Part shown: positions 47,845 through 58,649 of the stretch, piece by piece
How the letters are laid out: every line of letters starts with the position of its first letter
How positions within the stretch are numbered: position 1 is the stretch's first letter
NCBI GenBank assembly: GCA_026686845.1
Contig: JAIVEN010000010.1
Span: 23,472,001-23,536,000, forward strand
Length of the DNA: 64,000 nt
Source of the DNA: Adenanthera pavonina
Lineage: Eukaryota > Streptophyta > Magnoliopsida > Fabales > Fabaceae
Reading direction: 5' to 3'
Position numbers and translations under genes: made by a program
The notes under the pieces: generated by a model
What the model was told of the DNA's origin: nothing
The model's database searches: none
Seen by the model: only the letters and a program-made list of their open reading frames with translations

Positions 47845-50800
47845 TTCTCATGACTCATCTTAATTACTCCATAACATCCAAAATTGTTCCTTATTCCCAT
47901 GTTAAGAGGAAACTTCACTTTCTTATCGCTTCCTCACCATATTAAGCACTTGTCCATGTTCTACTACAAAATATAGTCCCTCCATACATAGACTCCTTAA
48001 GCATTGATCCATTTCAGTAATTATTAATTATAAACCTCCTCATTACTCCATTCACATGTTCCTCTTCAGTCAACAACTTTCTTTTTTCATAGCATTAACA
48101 CTGAGATTCCCAAGCAATGATCACCTCAATTGACAATTTAGCCAATCTAACTCCTTACCACTGTTTCTTTCATTATAAAGATTCTCACTTGAAAGACTCG
48201 TATCATCATCTTTTAATTTCCATAACACCATCTCTCTTTGGCATCATATTGTTTGTCATTACTATTAATCCCTCTATGATTCACTAGTACACACCGGGTT
48301 TATCCCATTCACTGCACCTTATAGAGTTACTTTACTATACCTTTGGTATTAACCCTACTAAAGCCATCATCAAGCATTTTTAGGGTTACTTCCATTACAC
48401 TGTATATGCACCCATACTATATAAGAACTGATCTCAGTGGGAAAACCATCCACTTCTCTCATAAGCCCAAAATTGGCATCTTGAAACTCATAAAGCAAAA
48501 CCATTGCATCACTGAAGTTCACAAAATTCTTATAACCTTATCATCATTAAAACAAACTTGATCAATGTCCCAATTATGTCTCCTTGTGGCAGTGCCACCC
48601 TTCCAAATGATCCTATAATCTCACAAGACCTCTACATTTACTAGTCCTTCATTGCTACTCGTGTTTTAGATAAGTCTTTCCAATTCTCCTTTTTGTCTTT
48701 AGTATATACTTCATGTTCCTACTCAAACATATCCTTTTAACCTCACACCATTCCTTTTTCCATATGCTTTACATTTACACTATTCTCCAATGATATCGTC
48801 CATGAATAGACTCACTCAAACCTTGAGGGATATAACTCTTCTAATGTCCCTATTCGTATACTCCTTAAGTTTGCTTCCACTGCATACTCTAATTTGTCAA
48901 TTCTTGCATATAAAGTCATACAACATGCTTGTACTATTTGCAATGTCATTATTGCACTTTTCTCTTACTATTTTAGCTTCATATCCATGAAAAGTTCCAC
49001 AACCATCATACTTTAACAAGTTATAGTCCGATACATAATGATCCTTTTACTGAGAATGTTCAGGGTTCCTCCTTAAGACTTAAACTTCTCCTTCCGATCC
49101 AATTCAACCATTATGGCATAACTATCTATATCGATCTTTATGAATCCCATACGAGTTCTACTTTCGAACTTCAAATCCCTTTTTCCTCCTTATGGCTACT
49201 AAAAGATTTGGAATCCTTTTAGTACGGTGAAGAACCATTTATATCATGATCAGTGAATTGCTACAATGTACAAATTGATTGGTCAGCTATACCTAATCAA
49301 TCTATCAAAAGATAGGCATCCAATTAACCATGAATTCAAGCAAAACTCAGTTCTTGTCTTATATCATTATCGAGTCTTTCACTCTCAATCAACTAGTGCC
49401 TTACTCCCCAAGTAACTAGTGCGTCAAGCGCGTAGCAGTTGGTATTAAGCCTTAACTAGTTAATTGCTAGTTCTAGACTCGTGATTCATCACTATAAAGG
49501 ATTTCTCATACTTCCTAATAGTAATGACTTCCCAGTGCACCCCAATGCTTTACTGAGAAGTCTCAGAGACAACGCCAGATGAAAAAGGGTCGACTTGACA
49601 ACTCTTGCCCTTTGGCTTCCCCGAGAGTAGTTGACAATTCATACTTGCAATGTAGCATCTTGCAATTCATATTCTTATGACCAAGGGATGTATCAATAAA
49701 GAAATTTCTTCAACATATATCCATGACGTCTCAATACTTAAATTGTTACATACCATTACTCATTATCGCCAACCAAAAATAGCTTCTCATTTTCCATATA
49801 TATAAATATGCAATACATTCCCTTTACATGTCTTGCTTAAGTCATAGCGGGTGTCTTAACTGGGGAGTAAACCATTTTGTCAATTTCTAGGACCCCATAC
49901 AATTCTCTCTTGCTAGAGCTCCATTGGTCAAGGCATTTCTTGCAGCCAGTTCCACTTGGAAAACTTATATTCAACCTCAAACAACTCCAAGTTCTATTCA
50001 ATTTGCTACATACAACTCAACACAGGATACCATGACAGTCTTCATTCAAGCCCACACTTGCACCTACCCAAATTTGAAAACTTATCAATAAACTTATTCT
50101 CAAGCAAACCTTTTACTTCATAGTTTGAACTCCACCTTCTTCTAAACTCTTATCAACAAGAATCTTTTCCTCAAATTTGTCTCAATCCAAAACACTCATG
50201 TGATCTCTCAATTGTATCCCGCATTCTTCTAGTATTGCCTAACCTTCTCTTTCATTTTGAAAATATTCAACTGCTGCCTTCACAATTTGCGAGCATCACA
50301 TTCTAGATGACAATCACCGCCTCTTCCTTGTCTTCCTTGATGGCACTGAAATTGTCTTCAGTCACTGCCAAGGTTTTCATCATCTGACGCTACCTTGGCT
50401 CTAGGACACATATCCTTTGCTCCAAATATGGTTTCTCACTAATTAACCCCTTCTCTATAGCCGCAGGATCAAATCTTGCATTCAAAAGCAATAGGTCGAA
50501 TCATCTCAAGTTCCTTCCACTACTTTGAAATGTCTCGAAATTCCATCTTCAAGGCTTAATTGCAATTTCCATACTTAATCTTTACATGCCTACAACCCTT
50601 TTATTATTCAACAACTTACCTTTATTTTCCATAACTAGGGTCAATCCTCTTCCATTAGATTGTTTAGGCCCTCAATCAAGCGCATCTTTAACCATAAACT
50701 TAGTTATTTAGTCGTGAGGTCTCCATATGCATTTCCTCAAGGTAACAACACAATTTGGCCTACCATAACCAACCATACTTTCCCCATGAAACAAAATAAT

Positions 50801-50935
50801 CATTCAATTATAAGGTTTTAGTCTAGCATATAATGAGGGATATAAGAGTATATATGCGTTAGTATAGTGCTAAGTATAGATATAAACCATATGATTAATC
50901 ATACAATGGAATAAACTATTACTTTGATACCAAAA
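47845..50935 (-). mobile_element. Element C internal region, main part
   Basis: Continues from 35666 after the B2 insertion, giving about 3.6 kb between the C LTRs. On neither strand do I find protease, RT, RNase H or integrase motifs. The 5' leader next to the primer site (50800-50935) resembles that of elements A and E. A minus-strand stretch at 50250-50420 looks somewhat coding (KEDKEEAVIVI) but is unidentified. Either a non-autonomous, gene-poor derivative or a very decayed element. Confidence 0.6.
50922..50932 (-). promoter_or_regulatory. Primer-binding site of element C
   Basis: Minus strand TGGTATCAAAG, initiator-Met-tRNA type with one substitution, just inside the LTR starting at 50936. 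Confidence 0.75.
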
Positions 50936-52449
50936 TGTAACACCCTAATCTTTGAAACTACAAAACAAAATCAAGACATAACTTACCACACCATAGGCCA
51001 AACCTTAAAGGAAAAACAACCAAAAGAGGATACCAATGACAAGAGGAAAAGATGAGAGACTTGGAAAAGGAGTTAGACATGACTATAGGACTTTGAACTA
51101 TGGCTGGATGATAAGAAAAATGAGGAAGATGAATCTCCCTTATGGTGGCCTTGGAAGTGGAGCTATGGCACCATCTGCTACTATCAAATGACAGCAAAAT
51201 TGGTTTTCAAAACAAACTTCATATGTGTATAACTCTTTGACCAAACCTCCGATTGGCTTGATTCTAATGCCAACACATCACTCTTCACCTTCTCTAACTA
51301 TAGTCACTAACCTCACATTGACCGAAAAGGTCACTTTTAGGCCAAAACTTGGCATCAACACCTCCAAATCTTAAACTATTGGCCTTCTAGCTACCAAACC
51401 TATTCTAGCATATTACCATTGACACATGAACATTGTTCAAGGAGGTGGCACCCCAAGAAAACCATTATCTTAGATTTTGGCTCCCCCTTAAAACCCAATC
51501 TCAATTATCACGTGATATATCCTTTTTCCACAAAACATACCAAAATTCACAAATAACCTAATGTGTTACTCTCGCTCATCAAGATACATATGAGCAACCC
51601 ATACCCTAGACCTCAAATGCTAAAAAATAAGGAATAAGGTGTATGCCTAAATATATTGGACAACCAACAAGATTACAACTTCGTGATTTACTATAACTTA
51701 TCAATACATACTTTAACCTCGAAATTAAATGACATGAGGTTAACAACAAAATCTAGGACTCAAGAATAAATCAAAGAATACACAAGACCATAACACACTT
51801 GCTATCAAGTCATACCTACATGGTTGGCACAATACTATATGTATATATGACATGTGTTCTCAAAGAGCTCATACTGATCATGAATACTCGAATATCCCGT
51901 GCACCGACCACCATCTTGCTAGAACTAAAATCCTTTTCTGAAAAGTGGGTATTATCGAGGGGTAAGACATACATCTCAGTAGTCAGGGTAACAAAAACAA
52001 GTGGTTTTACCCACATACACGCACTAAAATACAAGTACATAGATTATATATATAAATACATATATTCACACTTATTCAATATGTAATATGCAATATGAGA
52101 AATGCCATGCACATAATATGCAAAATCCACATCGATCACAGTCGTAATCATGGGCTAGTTACTGTCACAAAGTAACTTTAATAAGTAGCTCCTTTCCATC
52201 AACCTGTGAATGCTAATATGGGGTACTACTAAGCTCACTATCACTAGTCATAACCTGGTCAAAGGTTATTCCACTAGTGTATAGACCATGGTTTCCTTTC
52301 CACTATATCCCTTGAATTAGTGGTAATTTAGGGAATGCATCCACAATCCATTTGCACCTAGCTCTCCTGGCCATAGGAAAAGGATTTAGTGGCAGGGATA
52401 GATATTCATCAATCTCACCATCTAGACACGAGACCTCGCATGTCCCACT

Positions 52450-52894
52450 AATTGTAATATCTATATTTTTATGGTATGTTATAAAATAAATAAAAGATGA
52501 GAAACGAAACAAGACGAAAAGGTTATATAATCAGGCTTTAGAAGGAATAAATTTTTTATCTAATTTTCAGAAGAAGTTATATTTAGTTCTTAATTAGAAT
52601 TAATTTTTTATAAGATTCCTAGCAGAAATTAATTTCAAAACTTATCCCGAAAAATATGTAATATACCACTTGAATGGAATCCATTCGAAGCTGAGCGCAA
52701 TGACATAAGTATTGCGTAGCTTGAAGGCCTAGGTTGAGAGATAGAACAATTTGAAAGTTATTGTGAATAGTGAAAAATAATAAAAAATAACTCTTTGAAA
52801 AAAATTACAAGAAAGAGCCTGAAAAAATGGATAATTACATTTTTATCCAGCTCAGGGGCAAAACGGTCATTTTTTAGATTAGAAATAAAAGGTG
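52450..52894. other. Orphan segment inside the C 5' LTR
   Basis: About 445 bases that do not correspond to the gypsy LTR on either side and lie outside the B3 duplication. It contains AT-rich text, TCCATTCGAAGCTGAGCGC near 52680, and a GGGGCAAAACGGTCATTTT phrase. No ends or duplications are recognised. Possibly an older insertion or a B-related fragment. Confidence 0.4.
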
Positions 52895-52899
52895 AGTAT

Positions 52900-55800
52900 T
52901 GAAATTAAGCCCTAATGAAAGGAAATATTGATATCATAAAATTCATAAGGAATTCAGAAAAATAGAGAGACAATGTTAAGCGTGAAGAAGGGTAAAAAAG
53001 TTATTCTTCCCGATTAAACCGAAAAATGAGAAAAATATATTTTGACCCCAAGAAATAAAATATTTTTGTAACTTGGTCCCTCAAGGAAGAAAAGCCAAGA
53101 GGAGTGTAATTAAATAAGTCTTGGGAAAAATTACAATTAATAACTCAAAAGTTTCAAAAATTATAAATTTGCCTAAGTTAAGGGTATTTTTATAAATATG
53201 AAAAATTATAGTCAAAATGAGGCCCTTGATGAGCTAGGCCCAGCGGAATACTGATTGGAATTTAATAAAATCAGTATGAGTTTATTATGGGCATTTGAAA
53301 TAAAAGTTAATATTTTACTCGATAAAGGTTATTTTAAACTACAGAAAAAGTCAATACTAATTCAAGAATAATGATTGGATTTGGATAATTCTATACTAAT
53401 TTAATGACAGTTATGGTAAAAGTATTTAATCGATATGGATAAATTTAATGGGTAAAAGGTATTTTTTTCTATTAATATTTGTGAAGCAATTTTTGGCCAA
53501 AAAAACCTAGTAAATGGCGTGCTGACAGCTTCGGGATATGGAGCGAATTTGTTTGATTGATTTTTGGTCAAAATAACTTCTCTAAGAAGGCTTGCTTTTT
53601 GTCCCAAAAAGTAATGGTGATTAAGTAAGTAATTGAATGAGATAATGTCGTTCCCTCCTCTCATTCTTCACGTGTTTCAGCAGCCCACATGTGGAAGAGA
53701 GTTTTTTATTATTTCTTATGAAAAAATACTTCTTCTAGAAGTATTAAAAAAAAAAGTGGCCAAGGTGAGGTGGTAAGTGATTGCCTTTATTTCATCTTTT
53801 CCCTTGACATTTTTACGTGTTGCAAAGGAGTGAGATAGAGAGATCTCTTAAAAACATAAAAGAAAGGGAAGGAGACGTGAGAAAGAGAGAAGGAAATAAG
53901 AGAGGAAAAAATGGATAGACCAAAGCTTGAAGATGAAGACTAAGGTTCAAGGTAAGCTTTCCATCTCTTCAAGCTAGTTCTTTAAGTAGTTTAGGTTGTT
54001 TCTATGGTGTATTTTCCTCTCTACACTCCCTTAAAGTTTCAGCCATGGCAAACCCTAGAGAGAGGGAAAATTGAGTTATGGCAAAATACAACCATATAAA
54101 AGCTTTAAAATGGCCTCAAGAACAAAGATGTACAAGTTGTTTGATATTTAGAGAAGAAAATATTTTTCTACATTTTTATGCCATTTTTTTTCAAAATAGG
54201 GGGGTATTTAGAGAAGAAATTTCTTGATTTTGACCTCAAAAATTGATTCCTCATGGTCCAAAACCTTATGAACAAGTGTTGGATTAAAAAAAGACTAAAT
54301 GGATAAGCAAGATGGAAAGTTAGGGTTTTAATGAGCATTTTGTGGTTGTGCCCATTGAACCAATAGCTTATGACCTTAAATGATGATATGTTAAGGTTCA
54401 AGAAAGCTTGGAGAAGTGTTTGGAAGAGACACAATTCAAAGGAAAGCAAAAGGGAAACATAAAGTTAGCAATTTACCTATTCTTCCCTTATATTGTCATG
54501 TAATTTTCAATGAAGTTGATGACTTGCTTATTGTTTGATATAATGATTTGTGATGCTTTGAGAATGTTGGATGAGTTATGTGAGGGGTTTTGAGACCCCG
54601 GGATGTCCAAAATACAAAATGAAACTCTGCTAAAATTTTTGTAAAATATTAGGGCATAAATGTTTAAAGGTATTCACTTAATGTTTTATGATGATTATGT
54701 GCTCAATGTGATAATATGATTGCATGAATGGTGATTGCTACAAAGATTCAATGAATCTCACACCCTTCCAAAATGAAAACTACATTAGGTACAAGCAATA
54801 ACAATGGAGTCAAGGGAGCTATAGAGGAAAGAAAGAAAAGTGATGTTTAATGTCAAAGTTCAAGTTATGAACTTATGTTTTGAGATATTATGTAATATCT
54901 TGTACATGCCTTATGGTTTGTATTTCTATGCTATTATGATTCTTACAGTATTATGAAATGTTATGTAAGAATTTGAAATAATGAATCATGATGTAAATAT
55001 GTTATAAGGTTTATTATACTAAAGTATGGATGAAACGATTCAATCTAGATACCCTGAAAAAACGTAGGTCCTGTTTATTCGAAACAGGAAAATTAGTTTA
55101 AGTAATTTATATGACCTGAAAGTAGATGGAATAAGCTTTCTATAGAGTCAAAGAACACCTAAATTAGATAAATGTACAAATGGTGAATTTTCAAAGTTAG
55201 AGTTCAAAAACAAGGCAAGATTGGAAAACTAGAAACTTGAACCTAGATACTAGAAATTTCAAAAGGTATTATAAAATTGTACATAACTCCAAAAATTCAT
55301 TGGTTTTCTATGTATGGAAAGATCTATGTCTTAGTTTTAATATGCCCCTAGTTTGAGTGTAATTGGAGCTATATAACAAGAGTAATGCATATTTTCCTAA
55401 AACTATTCTAGTTAAAGTTGAGCTTTGACCCCTATTAGTTTAAGTTAATGACTTGCCCTATTCCATAAGAATAAATGTACAAAAGAAATATTTCTAAGAA
55501 GTAGACAAAAAGGGATTTCCAACAACATAGAGAACACAAGATTTGGCTCAGAATATCAGGAGATATGAATTTTTAAATATAAGACCAAACCCTGTAAAGT
55601 TTCAAAATGACCAAATATACAGTAAATATTTGAAAAATAAACTGTATGAATTGATCTAGAAAATGCTCTATTTCATATTTATTCCATGAAGATAATCATT
55701 TTAACTATATTTAGAGACTTGAATCACTCTGATATGATTTGTCTAGAATTAGTTATGAATGTTTGAAATTCATCGGGTAAAATGGAAAATGCACAATAAA

Positions 55801-55923
55801 TAGTACCCAAAATAAAGAAAAATCTGTTTTGATATTTTTATGAAATCAAGTCTCTAATCATGCAATAATGAATATAATTAGAGTCTAATACATGAAAAAT
55901 GGACTTAAGTATAAAGTGTTACA
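52900..55923 (+). mobile_element. Family B solo LTR, copy B3
   Basis: A 3.02 kb unit, TGAAATTAAGCCC to AAAGTGTTACA, with TSDs AGTAT at 52895-52899 and 55924-55928. It is collinear in sense orientation with B1: the AAAAATGAGAAAAATATATTT run at 53021, AAAGTTTCAAAAATTATAAA at 53150, the GA-rich leader at 53830-53910 followed by TCAAGGTAAGC, and GTCTAATACATGAAAAATGG near the end. The left terminus is diverged from TGTAAC, so its exact start rests on the duplication and the matching length. Confidence 0.8.
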
Positions 55924-56982
55924 AGTATACCACGTGGTATCATCATATCAGAAGTTATCATCACCTAACAACAATGTCCCAATATGCATAATGTGGTGAT
56001 AATGCCGGAATGTCATGCTAACATGTCAATGCCATACACAATAATCATCATCATCATCATGCTAACATATGGGGATACACAGTAAGAATAAGTGTATCAT
56101 CATAAGTCAACATCCAATACATGTATACGTGACCAATCACTTTCTCATCATTATAATCATTGCTATTACTATCATTAAAACTACACACATTAATACTAAG
56201 AATATAATATTCAGGGATTGAACTTGTGTATTCCCATCCATAAAAACATATATACACAAAGATACAAAATAAATTATTTTCACTTATTTATCATACTTTT
56301 TAAGGAAGAAGGGTTTTGAGAAAACTTACAAATTTCCTTTCGTGATATAACTAGCATATCATGATATGAAAATGTTCAAACATAAAAGACAAATAAAATT
56401 ACTCCTCACTTACCTCAAGTTGCTGCACACCCATAACACCTTGGTAAGCCAGAGATCAACAACCATCACATACAAGAAACGCACAATCCAAGTCAATTAG
56501 ATATTATTTTACCTCAAAACAAAGCCCAAACATTTAACATACCACTAAAATCATTAGAACATACCAAAAATGACTTGGTGCCTGAAGGCCCAAATCCATC
56601 ATACCACTATTTTAACCACTTACCATTGGTTTTGCCACATCCAAACAAGTCCTTGGAGCATAAATATATTCCCCAAGCATGCATACATCCTATATAATTA
56701 CCAAATAAACATATCAAGACTAGATCATAACCTCTGGTAAAGCTCAAATCAGTATCTCAAGTATAAATCCAATGAAACCAAGTTACCAATACCATTTGTA
56801 ACCATCATTAAACCCAAAACAAACCATAAATTCATATTTGACCGTAATCAAATTCGGGCATTATGAGAATCCAAAGCTTAAAGACTAGGGTTTGAAGAAC
56901 TAACCACATAATCCACAAAAATCTGTCACCTGAGGCCTAACTACACACATTAGCACATCATTAAAGCATTTGAAATCAATTT

Positions 56983-57250
56983 AGACCTCACATAAGTCCA
57001 TTTAATCATGTTAGAAGCTTGAATTGCATGAGGGACTAGAACAAAAAAAAATTAAATTTTTTTGTTATAGTTCATTTGGTTACTCCATTTTCCAGACTGA
57101 AATTTAAAAAATAATAACTAATTCTAGAAATCATATGTAAGTGATTTAAATATCTAAAAATGGCTTAAAATATTCTCTACATATGAAAAAAATGAAACAA
57201 GACTTTAATTGTGCCAATTCATAGAGTATTTATCATCGATATTTATATTT
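56983..57250 (-). mobile_element. Family B fragment, copy B7
   Basis: Matches the left portion of B6 and B5: ACTAATTCTAGAAAT at 57117, TTAAAATATTCTCTAC at 57166 and the GAGGGACTAG... region. Both ends are missing. It joins the truncated C LTR on the left and grades into the host cupin intron on the right; the right boundary is approximate. Confidence 0.5.
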
Positions 57251-57375
57251 CCAATGGCTGACTTGAGAGCTTAAAGCATTCTAGTCATATTATATATGTT
57301 GTCCAATACATAGTTTAATTTTCCCCCTTTAACACCATAAATTTCTTACTTGTGATGCTTCTTTCATGGTAATCA
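57251..57375 (+). other. Probable intron sequence of the cupin gene
   Basis: T-rich stretch ending TTTCATGGTAATCAG, a good 3' splice site directly before the cupin exon. No transposon family match seen. Confidence 0.4.
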
Positions 57376-57474
57376 GGAAACGAGGTTGCTGGAATTGTGC
57401 TTCCTAAATTAGAAGAGAAGGTTCTTGCAATTAAGAAAGGTGATGCCACTGAGTTGGTTGCTCCCTTTTGGTGT
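57376..57474 (+). pseudogene. Exon fragment of an 11S-globulin-like (cupin) gene, cut by CACTA3
   Basis: After AATCAG the plus strand reads GNEVAGIVLPKLEEKVLAIK then KGDAT. The next bases shift frame and then give SPFGV, matching the plant cupin motif ...GIVLP-EEKV-AIK-GDAIALPFGVVTWW. At PFGV the text stops and CACTA3 begins. Family members are two-cupin-domain proteins related to seed storage globulins, of poorly known role. One indel within the exon and the transposon insertion both break the gene. The remaining exons are not in the window. This is the best candidate for original host sequence here. Confidence 0.7.
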
Positions 57475-57493
57475 CACTACACCAAATTTGGGA

Positions 57494-57895
57494 ATAGTTG
57501 GCGTTTGTTTTTCACCTATATTGGCGTTTTAAAAATGCCATCTAATAATGCGCTAATGAAAGTCGTTAAATACAATGGCGTTTGAAAAACGCCAATGTTT
57601 CTTCAGTATTTAGTTGGCGTTTATCATTAAACGCCAACTAAATACTTAAGAAACGTTGGCGTTTTTCAGTAAAACGCCAACTAAAGTCTCTATTTAGTTG
57701 GCATTTAATGATAAATGCCAACTAAATTATGAAGAAACGTTGGCGTTTTTCAGTAAAACGCCAACTAAAGTCTCACTTTAGTTGGCATTTAATGATAAAC
57801 GCCAACTAAATATTGAAGAAACGTTGGCGTTTGTCATTAAACGCCAACGTCTTTTATGATCTTAGTTGGCGTTTACGATTAAACGTCAACATTTT
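57494..57895. repeat. Subterminal TTGGCGTTT inverted-repeat array of CACTA3
   Basis: About sixteen units of GTTGGCGTTT and AAACGCCAAC in alternating orientation, separated by ATCATTA or TTCAGTA loops and AAATA-T-AAGAAAC spacers. Each adjacent pair forms a near-perfect hairpin of 10-20 bp. A unit of about 60-100 bp is itself repeated three to four times. Likely transposase-binding and hairpin-forming region. Confidence 0.8.
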
Positions 57896-58185
57896 TTATC
57901 ATTAATTTTTTTTATATTTTACTATTACGTTACACAACCTACAGTTAAGAACAATGATTCATTGTCAACTAGATCCAGTGAACCCAGAAATTGATAGAAT
58001 CTAGCAATAAAACTTAACAAAACATAACAAGATGGAGTAATATATATTATTATATTTATAGTACCGGCCAGTGGAAATTTCAGTGATTAATTAAGAAGCA
58101 AACTAATTAAAAAAAGAAAAAAGAAAACCATGAATAAATTTCAGTTATTGACAACAGAATGTGCAGGAAGAAGCCAAGAATACAA

Positions 58186-58649
58186 GCAAAGGTGTTGGTA
58201 TCTTTAGGATTAAATGTCACTTGCATCACATAATGAGAATGCCCCTGAAATATTTGAGTACAAACCCAGCCTTTCACCCAATCCCAAAGCTTTATGAGCA
58301 TATCATCAGATGATGACAGCACGTAAGGAAGGGTAGGATGAACTGCCACACACCTAATGTAATCTATATGTGCCTCAAAAACTTTAACTTTATCCATTGT
58401 GTTGTAATTATATACAGGAATAAACATATCATCCGCTCCAGCAACCACCCACTGTTTGCGTGCAACAAATTTGGCCGACCTAACTGCAAAATCATGCTGT
58501 ACTTGAGCTCCATTGTGGTATTTTGAGTTATAATAATAGTGAGAAAAGATACACTTTCAAACAATTGCAAGGATAGGTAAAAATTTGTTTGCTAAAAAAA
58601 AAGGATCATGTACCTGGTAACTCAGTAACTTCAAAAGACTTGGCCATGT
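58186..58649 (-). pseudogene. Captured fragment of coatomer subunit beta-prime (two exons)
   Basis: Minus strand. Exon 58649-58614 reads MAKSFEVTELP and ends CCAG|GTACATG. Exon 58483 to about 58186 follows TTTGCAG and reads RSAKFVARKQWVVAGADDM, then YNYNTMDKVKVFEAHIDY, LPYVLSSSDDMLIKLWDW and GHSHYVMQVTFNPKDTNTF. The phase is kept across the intron. This is the N-terminal WD40 propeller of the COPI coat subunit beta-prime (SEC27), which binds dilysine cargo signals in Golgi-to-ER transport. The match stops at NTFA, and the reading then runs into unrelated sequence. The sequence is well conserved, suggesting a fairly recent capture. It lies between the CACTA3 end repeats and its transposase gene. 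Confidence 0.85.

Larger units (their letters stand above)
50936..56982 (-). mobile_element. Element C 5' LTR, split by B3 and truncated
   Basis: Begins TGTAACACCCTAATC beside the primer site. It follows the gypsy LTR plan: CTCCTTTCCATCAACC at 52190, GGTAATTTAGGGAATGCATCC and CTAGCTCTCCTGGCC at 52322-52375, then after B3 the CACGTGGTATCATCATATC block at 55933, and 56310-56982, which matches the 3' LTR at 34045-34690. At 56982 it stops and family B text follows, so about 480 bases of the LTR are missing. Confidence 0.75.

Noticed and set aside
57397..57585. 62-codon ORF running from the cupin exon into the transposon
   Set aside because: The reading frame crosses the CACTA3 terminus by chance; only the first 99 bases are cupin-derived and they contain a frame change.
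57494..57895. CRISPR-like array of short repeats
   Set aside because: Units alternate in orientation, spacers are not unique, there are no cas genes, and the sequence lies at a CACTA terminus in a plant genome.
58107..58448. 113-codon ORF as an intact WD40 protein gene
   Set aside because: The start is inside a WD40 blade of coatomer beta-prime, the true exon border is upstream at 58483, and the last 25 residues are unrelated read-through. It is a captured fragment.
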